A stretch of DNA of 64,000 nucleotides. Origin: Egicoccus sp. AB-alg2. GTDB taxonomy: Bacteria; Actinomycetota; Nitriliruptoria; Nitriliruptorales; Nitriliruptoraceae. A model generated the notes under the pieces. That model was not told the DNA's origin. It did not search any database and saw only the letters and a program-made list of their open reading frames with translations. Shown piece by piece: positions 17,100-25,623 of the stretch (positions are counted from its first letter, which is position 1; each line of letters starts with the position of its first letter). Both the position numbers and the translations under genes were made by a program. The stretch spans positions 1 to 64,000 of the forward strand of contig NZ_JBGUAX010000010.1 in the NCBI RefSeq assembly GCF_041821065.1, given 5' to 3'.

Positions 17100-18937
17100 G
17101 GCGACGCCGCCTCCCCGCCGGCGCGGGCACCGGCGCTGGCGCGGGCTCCGGTGCCGGCGCTGTTGCGGGAGCCGGCGCTGTTGCCGGTGCCGGCGCTGGC
17201 GCCGGCCCGCGCGCCCGCCAGCCGCTGGTGCTCGAACGCGGCCGCGTCGAAGCGGGCCCGCAGCGCGTCGACACCCAGCCGGTCGGCCCAGTCGCCGAAC
17301 GTCTCGCCGTCGTGGCGCTCGTCGCGCCAGGCCGCCAGCGCCGGCTCGAGCAGGTCCACGACCCCCTCGAGGCTGACCCGGTCGGCGAACACCTCGTTGA
17401 GCCGGGTGCCGGCGTCATCGCCGCCGAGGTGGACCGTGTAGTGGTCCTTGCCGCGCCCGACCACGCCGATCTCGGTCGAGTACGGCCGCGCGCAGCCATT
17501 CGGGCAGCCGGTCACCCGCAGCTGTGGTGCCTCGCCGTCGATGCCGAGTTCCGACAACCGTGCCTCGAAGCCGGCGAGGAAGTCGGGCATGGCCCGCTCC
17601 GCCTCCGCCAGCGCCAGCCCGCAGGTGGGCAGCGCGGGGCAGGCCAGCGCCTTGCGGGTCAGCGTCGGCAGGTCGCCGGGCAGCGTCACGCCGTGGTCGC
17701 GCAGGGTCGCGGCCACCTCGTCGCGGACGGCCGGGTCGACGTCGGTCAGCAGCAGGTTCTGCGCCGGGGTGAAGCGCACGCCGAGGTGGTGGCGCTCCAC
17801 GAGCGTGCGCAGCGCCGTGCGCAGCCGGACCTCCTCGGTGTCCTGGATGCGGCCGGACAACACGTGCACGCCGAGGAACCAGCGGCCGTCGCCCTGCTCG
17901 TGCCAGCCGAGATGGTCGGAGGTGTCCTCCCAGGTTTGCGGGCTGGCGGGCGCGAACGTGAAGTCGAGCCGGTCCTCGACCGCGGCCCGGAACTTGTCCA
18001 CGCCCCACTCGTGCACGAGGTACTTCATGCGGGCGTGCTTGCGGTCCGCACGGTCGCCGTGGTCGCGCTGGACCGCGATGATCGCCTTCACCGCGTCGAC
18101 CAGCCGGTCCGACGCGACGTCGCCGAGCGGGTCGGCCAGCCGCGGGAAGGTGGCCGGCTTGTTGTGGGTCATGCCCAGCCCGCCGCCGACCAGCAGCGTG
18201 AACGCCACGATCGTGCCCGTGGCGTCGCGGACCGGGACGATGCCGACGTCGTTGGTGTAGGCGTCGACGCAGTTGTCGCCGGTGTGGGCGAAGCCGATCT
18301 TGAACTTGCGCGGCAGGTAGGTCGGCCCGTACAGCGGGTCGAGGTCACCGTCCTCGGCCTCGGCCGGGTCGACGGCCTCCTCGACCAGCGACGCGGAGCG
18401 TTCCCCGTCCAGCCACAGGTCCCAGTACGACTGCGTGCGCGGCCGCACCGCGCGGGCCAGCTCGCGGGCGTAGGGCGCGAGGTCGTCACGGCCCGGCAGC
18501 GGCGCCGGGCAGGCCATCACGTTGCGGCTGACGTCACCGCACGCCGCGATGGTGGTCAGCTCGGAGGCGTTGAGGGTCTGGATGAGCTGGCGGACGTCGA
18601 GCTTGCCGACCTTGTGCCACTGCAGCCCCTGCCGGGTGGTGATCCGCAGCGTGCCGTCGGCGACCTCGTCGGCCAGCCGGTCGCAGGCGAGGTACTGCTC
18701 GGCGGTGGTGACCCCGCCGGGGATCGACGCGCGCACCATCATGGTGATGGCCTTGCCCAGGCCGGCCTGCAGTCGCTCGCGACGCACGTCGCGGTCGTCT
18801 TGCTGGTACATGCCGTGGAACTTGATCAGCTGCGTCGAGTCCTTGGACACCCCGGGCGTCGAGGTGTCGGCGAGTTCGGCGGCGAGGTCGCCGGCGAGCC
18901 AGTCGCTGGTCGCCTTGATGCGTTCGACGTCGGCCAC
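17096..18937 (-). CDS. Ferredoxin-type sulfite reductase (NirA/Sir), siroheme and [4Fe-4S] enzyme
   Basis: About 613 residues. It reduces sulfite to sulfide with six electrons from ferredoxin. The cluster-siroheme ligands are visible as C-x5-C (ACPALPTCGLALAE) and C-x3-C (TGCPNGCARPYS) in the C-terminal half. Other landmarks are LIKFHGMYQQDDRD, LRITTRQGLQWHKVG, CGDVSRNVMACPAPL and GLGMTHNKPATFPRLA. The GTG at 18937 follows a GGAG. Longer reading would run into the upstream repeat array and is rejected. The C-terminus ends in about 40 residues of Ala/Gly/Ser repeats encoded by a GC-rich simple repeat, absent from typical family members. It is the first gene of the sulfite operon. Confidence 0.92.
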   Translation of the reverse strand: MADVERIKATSDWLAGDLAAELADTSTPGVSKDSTQLIKFHGMYQQDDRDVRRERLQAGLGKAITMMVRASIPGGVTTAEQYLACDRLADEVADGTLRITTRQGLQWHKVGKLDVRQLIQTLNASELTTIAACGDVSRNVMACPAPLPGRDDLAPYARELARAVRPRTQSYWDLWLDGERSASLVEEAVDPAEAEDGDLDPLYGPTYLPRKFKIGFAHTGDNCVDAYTNDVGIVPVRDATGTIVAFTLLVGGGLGMTHNKPATFPRLADPLGDVASDRLVDAVKAIIAVQRDHGDRADRKHARMKYLVHEWGVDKFRAAVEDRLDFTFAPASPQTWEDTSDHLGWHEQGDGRWFLGVHVLSGRIQDTEEVRLRTALRTLVERHHLGVRFTPAQNLLLTDVDPAVRDEVAATLRDHGVTLPGDLPTLTRKALACPALPTCGLALAEAERAMPDFLAGFEARLSELGIDGEAPQLRVTGCPNGCARPYSTEIGVVGRGKDHYTVHLGGDDAGTRLNEVFADRVSLEGVVDLLEPALAAWRDERHDGETFGDWADRLGVDALRARFDAAAFEHQRLAGARAGASAGTGNSAGSRNSAGTGARASAGARAGGEAASP

Positions 18938-19118
18938 GGGTGGCTCCGGACGGGGTGGGGAACGGGAGTCGGACGGCCTGCAGGTTCGGCGGGCGGCGCG
19001 CAGACCGCGATCCCGGGCGGTGCCAACCGTGAGAACGCAACGGTCGAGAAGTACGGACAAATCGTGGTTCTGTGGCCGAATCCGGGGATCAGTTGGTGCC
19101 CTGTCCGCCGCGTCGGGT

Positions 19119-20152
19119 GAGCGGCGCACGGTCGACGGAGCGGCGCGGTGTCGGGTGAGCGGCGCAACGTCGAGGCAGCCGCGCACGGTCGAGCTGACGG
19201 CGCATCGGTGCGTCACTGGGCCGACCATGCGTCGCTACCTCGACATCGCTGGTCGCCTGGACCCCGTTCCGGCGCCGTGTCGGGTGAGTGGCGCACGGTC
19301 GACGGAGCGGCGCGGTGTCGGGTGAGCGACGCAACGTCGAGGCAGCCGCGCACGGTCGAGCTGACGGCGCATCGGTGCGTCACTGGGCCGACCATGCGTC
19401 GCTACCTCGACATCGCTGGCCGCGGCGGCCGCGCCCGGTGGGCGATGTCGAAGCAGCGCGCGACGCACGGTCGACGGAGCGGCGCGACGTCGAGCCAGCA
19501 GCGCACGGTTGAGCTGACGGCGCACCGGTGCGTCACTGGGCCGACCATGCGTCGCTACCTCGACATCCCTGGCCACCTAGACCCCGTTCCGGCGCCGTGT
19601 CGGGTGAGCGACGCAACGTCGAGGCAGCGGCGCGGTGTCGGGTGAGCGACGCAACGTCGAGGCAGCCGCGCACGGTCGAGCTGATGGCGCATCTGTGCGT
19701 CACTGGGCCGACCGTGCGTCGCTACCTCGACATCCCTGGCCACCTAGACCCCGTTCCGGCGCCGTCGGGTGAGCGTCGAGGCACCGCGCGGAGTCGGGTG
19801 AGCGACGCAACGTCGAGGCAGCCGCGCAGGGTCGGGTGAGCGGCGCAACGTCGAGGCAGCCGCGCACGGTCGAGCCGACGGCGCACCGGTGCGTCACTGG
19901 GCCGACCATGCGTCGCTACCTCGACATCCCTGGCCGCGGCGGCCGCGCCCGGTAGGGCGACGTCGAAGCAGCGCGCGACGCACGGTCGACGGAGCGGCGC
20001 GACGTCGAGCCAGCAGCGCAACGTCGAGGCAGCCGCGCACGGTCGAGCTGACGGCGCACCGGTGCGTCACTGGGCCGACCATGCGTCGTTACCTCGACAT
20101 CCCGGGCGGCGGCGGCCGCGCCCGGTAGGGCGATGTCGAAGCAGCGCGCGAC
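19119..20152. repeat. Intergenic repeat array A: 19-nt period with six higher-order copies
   Basis: The 1.4-kb gap between sir and the diguanylate cyclase gene is filled by head-to-tail 19-base blocks such as cggcgcacggtcgacggag, cggcgcaacgtcgaggcag, ccgcgcacggtcgagctga and tgggccgaccatgcgtcgc. These assemble into a larger unit seen six times: gtgcgtcactgggccgacc (or near-identical) starts at 19208, 19375, 19528, 19695, 19889 and 20062. No credible gene is inside; the period is not a multiple of three and open frames drift. Related arrays lie at 21586, 36622, 38064 and 50500. Confidence 0.85.
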
Positions 20153-20365
20153 GCCGAAGAACTGCCCAAGGACGAGGCAGCGGCGCAGGGCGTCGAACCG
20201 GCGAGGGTCTCGGACGGCTGACCGGCGGGGAAACGCGCGGTGGCTGCGCCATCGGCTGCGCGCCGGCGACCCGAGTCGCGTTCCCGGCTCGCGTGTCGCA
20301 GCCGCTTCCTAGGCTCTGGTGTGCCGCCGGGGAGGGGACGTCCCCGGGGGACCTGAAGGACTGTC

Positions 20366-21493
20366 GTGGACGTGGTTCTGCGGCGGCAGGACGAGGTCAA
20401 GCGGCGGGTCTATCTCGCCATGCTCGGCCTGTCCCTGCCGCTCATCCCCGGGGTCGCCGTCCTCCGCTGGCAACTCGAGCCGGCGGTGCGGTTGGCCTAC
20501 CCGGCGTTGTTCGTCGTGCTGGTCGCGCTCGGGCTGGGGCTGGCGACCCGGCGCCTGGCCGTCGCCCGTGCGGAGTCGCTGGTGCTGGTGGCCGTGGGCG
20601 GGCTGTGGCTCGCGCGTCTGGGCGCCGCGCTCTACGGCAGCGGCGACCGGGTGGAGTCGCTCACCCGCGCCCGCGACGTGGTCACGGAGTCGATCGGTCC
20701 GGGGCTCACCGTGCTGGTGCTGCTGCTCTACCTGGCCTCGCCGGTGCGGGTCGGGATGCGGCGCTCCGTCCTGCTCGTCGGCGCGTTCGTGCTGGTGTGC
20801 CTGCCCGCGCTGATCGGGGCGCTGCTGGCGGACGCGGACGCAGCGCTGCCGGCCGCGACGGCGGTGGTGCGCCAGTGGGTGTACGTCACCTGCACGGCCG
20901 CACTCGCCTACGGGCTTGCGCATCTCAAGGAGCAGGTCGCCGAGCAGATGGCCCGCAACCGGGCGCTGGAGGAGCTGGCCCACACCGATCCGCTGACCGG
21001 GGCGGCCAACCGCCGACGCGTGCAGGCCGTGCTGGGCGAGGAGCTGGCCCGCTGCCGCCGCTACGAGCGGCCCCTGTCCGTCGCGATGATCGACCTGGAC
21101 GCGTTCAAGGAACGCAACGACCACCACGGGCACGCGGCCGGCGACGACGCGCTGTGCATCATCGTCGCGGGCCTGGGCGCCGAGCTGCGCGACACCGACA
21201 CCGTCGGGCGCTGGGGCGGCGACGAGCTGCTGATCGTGCTGCCGGAGACGACCCTGACGGCGGCCGCCACCATCGCGGAACGGATTCGCGCACGCCTGTC
21301 GGCGCTGGCGCTGGCCGCTGGCCCGGAGCGGTTCGTCACCGGCTCGATCGGGGTGGCCGCGGCCGAGCCGGCCGACACGGCCGACAGCCTCCTGCTGCGT
21401 GCCGACCGCAGCATGTACGCCGCCAAGGCAGCCGGCGGCGACCGGGTCGTCACCACCGACGTCGACGGCCAGACCCTCCTCACCGGCGTCTGA
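20366..21493 (+). CDS. Membrane-bound diguanylate cyclase (GGDEF domain)
   Basis: 375 residues: six predicted membrane helices (about 15-190), a coiled-coil linker (LKEQVAEQMARNRALEELAH) and a GGDEF domain (TDPLTGAANRRR to the C-terminus). The active-site loop reads RWGGDELLIVLPET, so the usual Phe is Leu, a common and tolerated variant. The metal-binding Asp in MIDLDAFKERND and the downstream DRSMYAAKAAGGDR are present, so it should make cyclic di-GMP. No accessory sensor domain is recognisable beyond the membrane part. The GTG start is preceded by gaagga. c-di-GMP often controls exopolysaccharide, which fits the surface genes at the left end. Confidence 0.88.
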   Translation: MDVVLRRQDEVKRRVYLAMLGLSLPLIPGVAVLRWQLEPAVRLAYPALFVVLVALGLGLATRRLAVARAESLVLVAVGGLWLARLGAALYGSGDRVESLTRARDVVTESIGPGLTVLVLLLYLASPVRVGMRRSVLLVGAFVLVCLPALIGALLADADAALPAATAVVRQWVYVTCTAALAYGLAHLKEQVAEQMARNRALEELAHTDPLTGAANRRRVQAVLGEELARCRRYERPLSVAMIDLDAFKERNDHHGHAAGDDALCIIVAGLGAELRDTDTVGRWGGDELLIVLPETTLTAAATIAERIRARLSALALAAGPERFVTGSIGVAAAEPADTADSLLLRADRSMYAAKAAGGDRVVTTDVDGQTLLTGV

Positions 21494-21585
21494 CCCCCCG
21501 CGCCGCGGTCGCGGCGGGCGTCGCGTCAGCCCTGCGCCCGGACGCGGCCGGGGGCGACGGGCGGCCGTGATGTCGGAGTACCGCC

Positions 21586-21795
21586 GCACGGTCGGCCCAG
21601 TGACGCACGGTCGGCCAGAAAGCGCACCGGTGCGTCATCGGCTCGACCGCGCGCCGCTGCATCGACGTTGCGCTGCTGCCTCGACTCGGGGCCGCGGACG
21701 GGCGTCATGTCGAGCGAGCGATGCATGGTCGGCCCAGTGACGCACCGGTGCGCCGTCGCCTCGACCGTGCGCCGCTACCTCGACGTCGAGGTACG
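21586..21795. repeat. Intergenic repeat array B: 19-nt period
   Basis: The gap between the convergent diguanylate cyclase and VOC genes contains consecutive 19-base blocks: cgcacggtcggcccagtga, cgcacggtcggccagaaag, cgcaccggtgcgtcatcgg, ctcgaccgcgcgccgctgc, atcgacgttgcgctgctgc and ctcgactcggggccgcgga. A second run at 21721-21790 repeats ggtcggcccagtgacgcacc. It is a shorter relative of array A. Confidence 0.8.
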
Positions 21796-21807
21796 CCGAC
21801 GATGTTT

Positions 21808-22236
21808 TTACGAGGCCGACTTCGACCGCTCAGGCGGTGTTGCCGGCGATCTGGCCGCACGCTCGGCGTCGCTGCGAACGATGCAGAAGCGGTTCCCGGC
21901 CGGATCCTCGAGGACGGCCCATCCCGACCCGTCGGGCCGGCGGCGATCGGCGACCATGCGCGCACCCAGAGCGAGGACGCGTTCGATCTCCTCGTCCCGA
22001 GTCAGGTCCGTGGGGGCGAGGTCGAGGTGCACCCGGCCGACCGGATCCTGGAGTTCGGCGACCTCGATGAAGAGCAGACGATGGCCCGTTCGAGGGTCCA
22101 CGATCATGCACTCCGGGTCACCGGGCAAGTTGGGATCACCAGGGACGTCGGTGTAGTCGAGGAGGCGCTTCCACCACTCCGAAACCTCGTAGGCGTCGAG
22201 GCAGTTGATCGTGGTGTGCGAGACGCGCGCCGCCAT
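21808..22236 (-). CDS. VOC-superfamily (glyoxalase-like) protein
   Basis: 142 residues with the beta-alpha-beta-beta-beta fold of the vicinal oxygen chelate family: VSHTTINCLDAYEVSEWWKR at the N-terminus, HLDLAPTDLTRDEEIERV and GWAVLEDPAGNRFCIVRSD at the C-terminus. This subgroup usually acts as uncharacterised enzymes or binding proteins, and the substrate cannot be inferred. The ATG is preceded by GGGAG. The last 15 residues are unstructured and charged. Confidence 0.85.
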   Translation of the reverse strand: MAARVSHTTINCLDAYEVSEWWKRLLDYTDVPGDPNLPGDPECMIVDPRTGHRLLFIEVAELQDPVGRVHLDLAPTDLTRDEEIERVLALGARMVADRRRPDGSGWAVLEDPAGNRFCIVRSDAERAARSPATPPERSKSAS

Positions 22237-22310
22237 GCCGGACTCCCGTTCTTCGACGAATGGAGGGAGGAGAGCTACCAGAGCGGACCGGTCCGAGCGT
22301 CATGCCCTCG

Positions 22311-22735
22311 TCAGGTGGTCGGTGACTCCTCGGTGACGCTCGCATCGAGCAGCCGATCGAGTTCCTGCCGGCGGTCGACGAAGAACCAGCGCTCCGTCAG
22401 CTGACCGTCCCGGTGGTGGTAGACCTCGACCGTCTTGATCCGCACCTCGTCATCTCGTCGTGGAACGCGAGCTCGCCCAGCGCGACGACGTGCTCGCCGT
22501 TGTCGAGGACGTCGTGGATCTCCATCTGCCTGGGCGCATCCCACTGTGGGTCGAAGAACGTCTCCCAGATCTCGTCGCGGCCGCGCACGGTGCCGGCCAT
22601 TGCGGAGTCACCGAAGACGTGCCACTGCGCATCCTCGGTGATCAAACTCAGGAGCGCGTCCCGGTCTCGCTCCTCGAAAGCACGCTGGTAGGCGCGATGG
22701 AGCGCGGAACCGCTGCGCTCGCTGGATGGTGTCAT
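22311..22735 (-). pseudogene. SnoaL/NTF2-like protein, broken by an 8-bp tandem duplication
   Basis: The first 80 codons encode an NTF2-like fold (FEERDRDALLSLITEDAQWH, GRDEIWETFFDPQWD, EHVVALGELAFHDE). The rest of the domain (VRIKTVEVYHHRDGQLTERW, FVDRRQELDRLL) continues in another frame. The junction is a duplicated ctcgtc...ctcgtc at 22446-22459; deleting one 8-base copy would restore FHDEVRIKTVEVYHH in a single frame. The break is therefore recent, or a sequencing error. Family members are small polyketide cyclase-like or limonene epoxide hydrolase-like proteins of unknown substrate. It lies beside the VOC gene on the same strand. Confidence 0.8.
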
Positions 22736-22864
22736 CGCGAGGACCGATCAGTACCGACGTCGTGAGTCTCCGGTGCGCTGCGTCGCTGTCAACGCCGCAG
22801 TGCGTGGGGTGCCGGGGGCGGGTCCGCCTCCACGACGGCACTGGCACCTGCCGGTCCGGTCCCG

Positions 22865-22893
22865 TACTGTGTGTACAGGATGACGTACAGGAG
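22865..22893 (+). promoter_or_regulatory. Promoter/operator of the toxin-antitoxin operon
   Basis: A possible -10 element (tactgt, 22865-22870) overlaps a direct repeat of gtacagga at 22873-22880 and 22885-22892, spaced 12 bases start to start. The second copy runs into the AGGAG ribosome binding site of the antitoxin. Type II antitoxins usually repress their own promoter through such repeats; autoregulation here is inferred. Confidence 0.45.
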
Positions 22894-22898
22894 TCGCG

Positions 22899-23174
22899 AT
22901 GCCTGAGACCATCAGCGAAGCTCGCACGCGCCTGCCCGCGCACGTACGTCGATTTCGCGAGCAGGGGCTGGACGCCGAGCCGGTCATCCTGGGTGACCGG
23001 CGTCATCCAGACGCCGCTCTCCTGCCCTACGAGACCTTCCGACTGCTGCTCGATGTCGCCGAGGACGTCGCGATCGCGCAGCGCATCCGAGAGCGTGACG
23101 CCACGGACGACGGCAACCGGACCTCGCTCGGGGAGGCGGCCGCGGAGTTCGGTATCGATCTCGAAGCCCTGTGA
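22899..23174 (+). CDS. Type II antitoxin (Phd/YefM-like or prevent-host-death type)
   Basis: 91 residues. The N-terminal half (ISEARTRLPAHVRRFREQG followed by PVILGDRRHPDAALLPYETF) has the pattern of Phd/YefM antitoxins, where the first helix and strand pair form the DNA-binding dimer and the Leu-rich region follows. The acidic C-terminus (LGEAAAEFGIDLEAL) would wrap the toxin. ATG with AGGAG six bases upstream. It overlaps the toxin gene by four bases (GTGA), the classic layout of these operons. Confidence 0.75.
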   Translation: MPETISEARTRLPAHVRRFREQGLDAEPVILGDRRHPDAALLPYETFRLLLDVAEDVAIAQRIRERDATDDGNRTSLGEAAAEFGIDLEAL

Positions 23175-23578
23175 CCCTGCGGTTCGCGCGCGTCAGCTTC
23201 CGCGACGATGCGATGCAAGACCTCCGTCGCCTCGCCGAACGATCCCGAGCCATCCTCATCGAGGTCTTCCGCCTTCTCAAGGCGCTCGACGCCGGCGAGC
23301 TCGTGCCGACGCCCCTGCACGACTACGCCAAGACCGGAGACCTGACGGACTGCGGCAAGATCGTGGTCGCCATCGATGGTGAGGCCGAGCATCGGATCGT
23401 GGTCCGGGATCTCGGCGGGGGAGCGTTCGAGATCTGTGAGGTCATCGCCGTCGAAGACCGCACCGACGACCTCCCGTACTTGTTGGCCGGTCTCCGCTTG
23501 GGCCGGCTCGAGGACCCGGTCCGTAGGTCCGATGCGCAACGGCGCGTTGCCCGTATCCGGCAGCTGCGTGGCCGCTGA
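23171..23578 (+). CDS. RelE/ParE-superfamily toxin
   Basis: 135 residues. The body shows the RelE/ParE pattern: a helical hairpin (AMQDLRRLAERSRAILIEVF), then beta strands with DLTDCGKIVVAI, HRIVVRDLGGGAFEICEVIA and a final helical stretch. The GTG start overlaps the antitoxin stop. At 135 residues it is longer than most RelE/ParE proteins (90-100), with an extra Arg-rich C-terminus. Whether it cuts mRNA on the ribosome or blocks gyrase cannot be told. Confidence 0.75.
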   Translation: MTLRFARVSFRDDAMQDLRRLAERSRAILIEVFRLLKALDAGELVPTPLHDYAKTGDLTDCGKIVVAIDGEAEHRIVVRDLGGGAFEICEVIAVEDRTDDLPYLLAGLRLGRLEDPVRRSDAQRRVARIRQLRGR

Positions 23579-23621
23579 CCCTGCATGACGGGGGGTCACG
23601 GTCCGGTCGTGGTCGTCGAGG

Positions 23622-24446
23622 TCAGCCCTCCCACCTCGGCAGGCGGGCGAGTTCGGCGTCGACGTTGTCGGCGGTGAGCCCGTCGGCCCGCTCTGCGGGG
23701 TCGCGCGCCGTCGTGAACCACAGCTTCCACACGTACTCGGCGTGCTCGGGGTCCTCGCGGGCGCTGCGGGCGGCAGTCGTCCAGCCGAGCAGCAGGTGGC
23801 TGAACAGGACCGCGTCCATCCCCGTCCGTTCCAGGACGGCCTCGCCGGGCCAACGACTACGCCAGGCATGCCACGCGCCGATCCCGACGAACCCAACGGC
23901 GAGAAGCCCCGCCACCGTGGCGCCGGTCCACCACCCGTCGACGCCGGCGAGCACGGCGACCCCGGCCCACAGCACCGTCGGTGTCGTGACGCCGCGGTCA
24001 GCCGTCCGCGCCGTCAGCGCCAACGCCGCCAGCCTTCGCGGGTCGAGATCGGCGACCACGGGCGCGAGCAGCACACGCGATCCGACCCGCAGCCGCAGAT
24101 CGTCCGACTCCGCGCCGCCCTCGCTGACCGTGCCCGTCGCCACCCCGAGGCAGCGGACGACCGTCCCGTCGAGGAGCGCCTGCGTCGCCGCCGGCAACTC
24201 GAGATCCTGCGACGGGTTCGCCCACCGCAGCAGCGCCGGGCGTGCGAGGGCGTGGAGGCTCGCGGCGGCAGCCGTGACCGGAACGATCACCCCGAGGAGC
24301 GCAGACAGCTCGTCCGGACCCCACATCGCGCCCACCAGGGCCAGGATCCCGATCACCGCGAACCATCCCGCTACGTCGAGGACGCGGTGGCGGCGCCGGA
24401 GCTCGGCAGGCACCCGTGGCAACGGCGGCACACCCGTCACGCGCAA
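23622..24446 (-). CDS. Membrane protein of unknown function
   Basis: 274 residues. A pair of membrane helices near 27-70 (VAGWFAVIGILALVGAMW and LLGVIVPVTAAAASLHALA) is followed by a soluble segment (DLELPAATQALLDGTVVRC onward) with beta-strand character and a second pair of helices near 165-205. A cytoplasmic C-terminal tail contains FSHLLLGWTTAARSAREDP. I do not recognise a family. It is isolated between the toxin gene and the YCII gene, with the toxin gene convergent. Confidence 0.6.
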   Translation of the reverse strand: MRVTGVPPLPRVPAELRRRHRVLDVAGWFAVIGILALVGAMWGPDELSALLGVIVPVTAAAASLHALARPALLRWANPSQDLELPAATQALLDGTVVRCLGVATGTVSEGGAESDDLRLRVGSRVLLAPVVADLDPRRLAALALTARTADRGVTTPTVLWAGVAVLAGVDGWWTGATVAGLLAVGFVGIGAWHAWRSRWPGEAVLERTGMDAVLFSHLLLGWTTAARSAREDPEHAEYVWKLWFTTARDPAERADGLTADNVDAELARLPRWEG

Positions 24447-24655
24447 ACTGCCCCCTCCGATGGCAGCGACCCTACCCGCGGGGAGAGTCCGGCCAGCTGC
24501 AGTTCCGCGGGGTGGAAGACGTCGCGCTCGCGCTCGACCGGGCCGGTGAAGCCTCCGCGAACGGCCAGACCGATGAGGAACCGCCTCCGCCGTCGTCAGC
24601 CTCGTCAGAGTGCGAGGCTGCCCGTGAGCGGTGGCTGTGACCCAGGGGGTCTTGG

Positions 24656-24994
24656 ATGGCGCGGTACCTGATCTCGTTCGACGACGGCGCGATGGAGCAC
24701 CTCCACGACGAGCTGGCCGAAGTGGGCGAGGCCGCCCACGCGGTGGTGGAAGCGGCCCAGAAGGCCGGCGTGTGGATCTTCGGCGGCGGCGTGGAACGGC
24801 AGCGCGCGAGCCTGGTGGCCACCGACGGGACGATCACCGACGGCCCGTATCCGGAGACCAAGGCGGTCATCGGCGGCTTCGTGGTCGTCGACGTGCCCTC
24901 GCGCAAGGAGGCGCTCGAATGGGCCGCCAGGTTCGCCGAGGCCTGCCGCTGCACCCAGGAGGTCCGCGAGATCATGTACGACCCGCTCGTCTGA
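24656..24994 (+). CDS. YCII-related (DGPF-domain) protein
   Basis: 112 residues with the ferredoxin-like fold of the YCII family: RYLISFDDGAMEHL at the N-terminus, the conserved TDGPYPETKAVIGGFVVV motif (the DGPF signature) near residues 60-80, and ASRFAEAC-type helix AARFAEACRCTQEV before the C-terminal strand. Members bind or act on unknown small molecules and often sit near sigma factors; none is seen here. The ATG follows a run of G residues. Confidence 0.85.
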   Translation: MARYLISFDDGAMEHLHDELAEVGEAAHAVVEAAQKAGVWIFGGGVERQRASLVATDGTITDGPYPETKAVIGGFVVVDVPSRKEALEWAARFAEACRCTQEVREIMYDPLV

Positions 24995-25059
24995 TCGCCG
25001 CGGGTCCCGCGCGGCGCGCCCGTCCTGGCACCGCCGGCGGCGGGACGACGAACGTCGCC

Positions 25060-25065
25060 TACGGT
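25060..25065 (+). promoter_or_regulatory. -10 element for a leaderless GNAT transcript
   Basis: tacggt ends six bases before the ATG of the GNAT gene, and no Shine-Dalgarno is present. Transcription from this -10 hexamer would begin at or next to the start codon, as is common for leaderless mRNAs in actinobacteria. Confidence 0.5.
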
Positions 25066-25071
25066 GCCCGT

Positions 25072-25623
25072 ATGTCGAAGATCCCGGAACTCCTCTCCGA
25101 GCGGCTGCGGCTACGTGGCTGGAGGCCGAGCGACGTCGAGGCGCTCCGCCGGATCTACGGCGATCCGCAGACGATGCGCTTCATCGGGGACGGCTCCACG
25201 ATGCCGCCCGACCGCGCCTGGCACGCCGTGGCGGCGCTGCTCGGGCACTGGGAGCTGCGGGGCTACGGCATGTGGGCCGTCACCGAGCGCTCGACCGGCG
25301 AGGTGCTCGGACGGGTCGGCCTCTACCACCCGGAAGGGTGGCCGGGCATCGAGCTCGGGTGGCTGCTCGACCGATCCCGGTGGGGCGAGGGCCTGGCGAC
25401 GGAGGCGGCCCGTCTGGCCGCCGCGTGGGCGTGGGAGACGCTGGAGCTCGATCGGCTGATCCACCTGATCCAGCCCGACAACCTCGCCTCGGTCCGGATC
25501 GCGCAGAAGCTCGGTGCCTCGCTCGACCACCGCCTGAACCTCGACGGTGTGGACGTCGACGTGTACGCGCTGGCTCGCCCGACCGCCAGCCCAGCCGCTA
25601 CGAAGCGGGGTCCATCGCGGTGA
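25072..25623 (+). CDS. GNAT N-acetyltransferase (RimJ/RimL type)
   Basis: 183 residues of the RimJ/RimL-like GNAT group. It has the N-terminal ERLRLRGWRPSDVEALRRIY, the beta-strand WAVTERSTGEVLGRVGLY, GIELGWLLDRSRWGEGLATE (the acetyl-CoA loop) and NLASVRIAQKLGASLDHRL, as in ribosomal-protein Nalpha-acetyltransferases and related enzymes. The actual substrate is unknown. The ATG lacks a Shine-Dalgarno and follows a -10-like tacggt, so it is probably leaderless. Its 3' end overlaps the convergent lipoprotein gene by 26 bases. Confidence 0.9.
   Translation: MSKIPELLSERLRLRGWRPSDVEALRRIYGDPQTMRFIGDGSTMPPDRAWHAVAALLGHWELRGYGMWAVTERSTGEVLGRVGLYHPEGWPGIELGWLLDRSRWGEGLATEAARLAAAWAWETLELDRLIHLIQPDNLASVRIAQKLGASLDHRLNLDGVDVDVYALARPTASPAATKRGPSR

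Noticed and set aside
18938-19228. N-terminal extension of the sulfite reductase
   Set aside because: The open frame continues upstream but runs into the repeat array; the family N-terminus and a GGAG support the GTG at 18937.
19119-20152. CRISPR array
   Set aside because: The 19-nt blocks follow each other directly with no unique spacers of constant length, and no cas genes are present.
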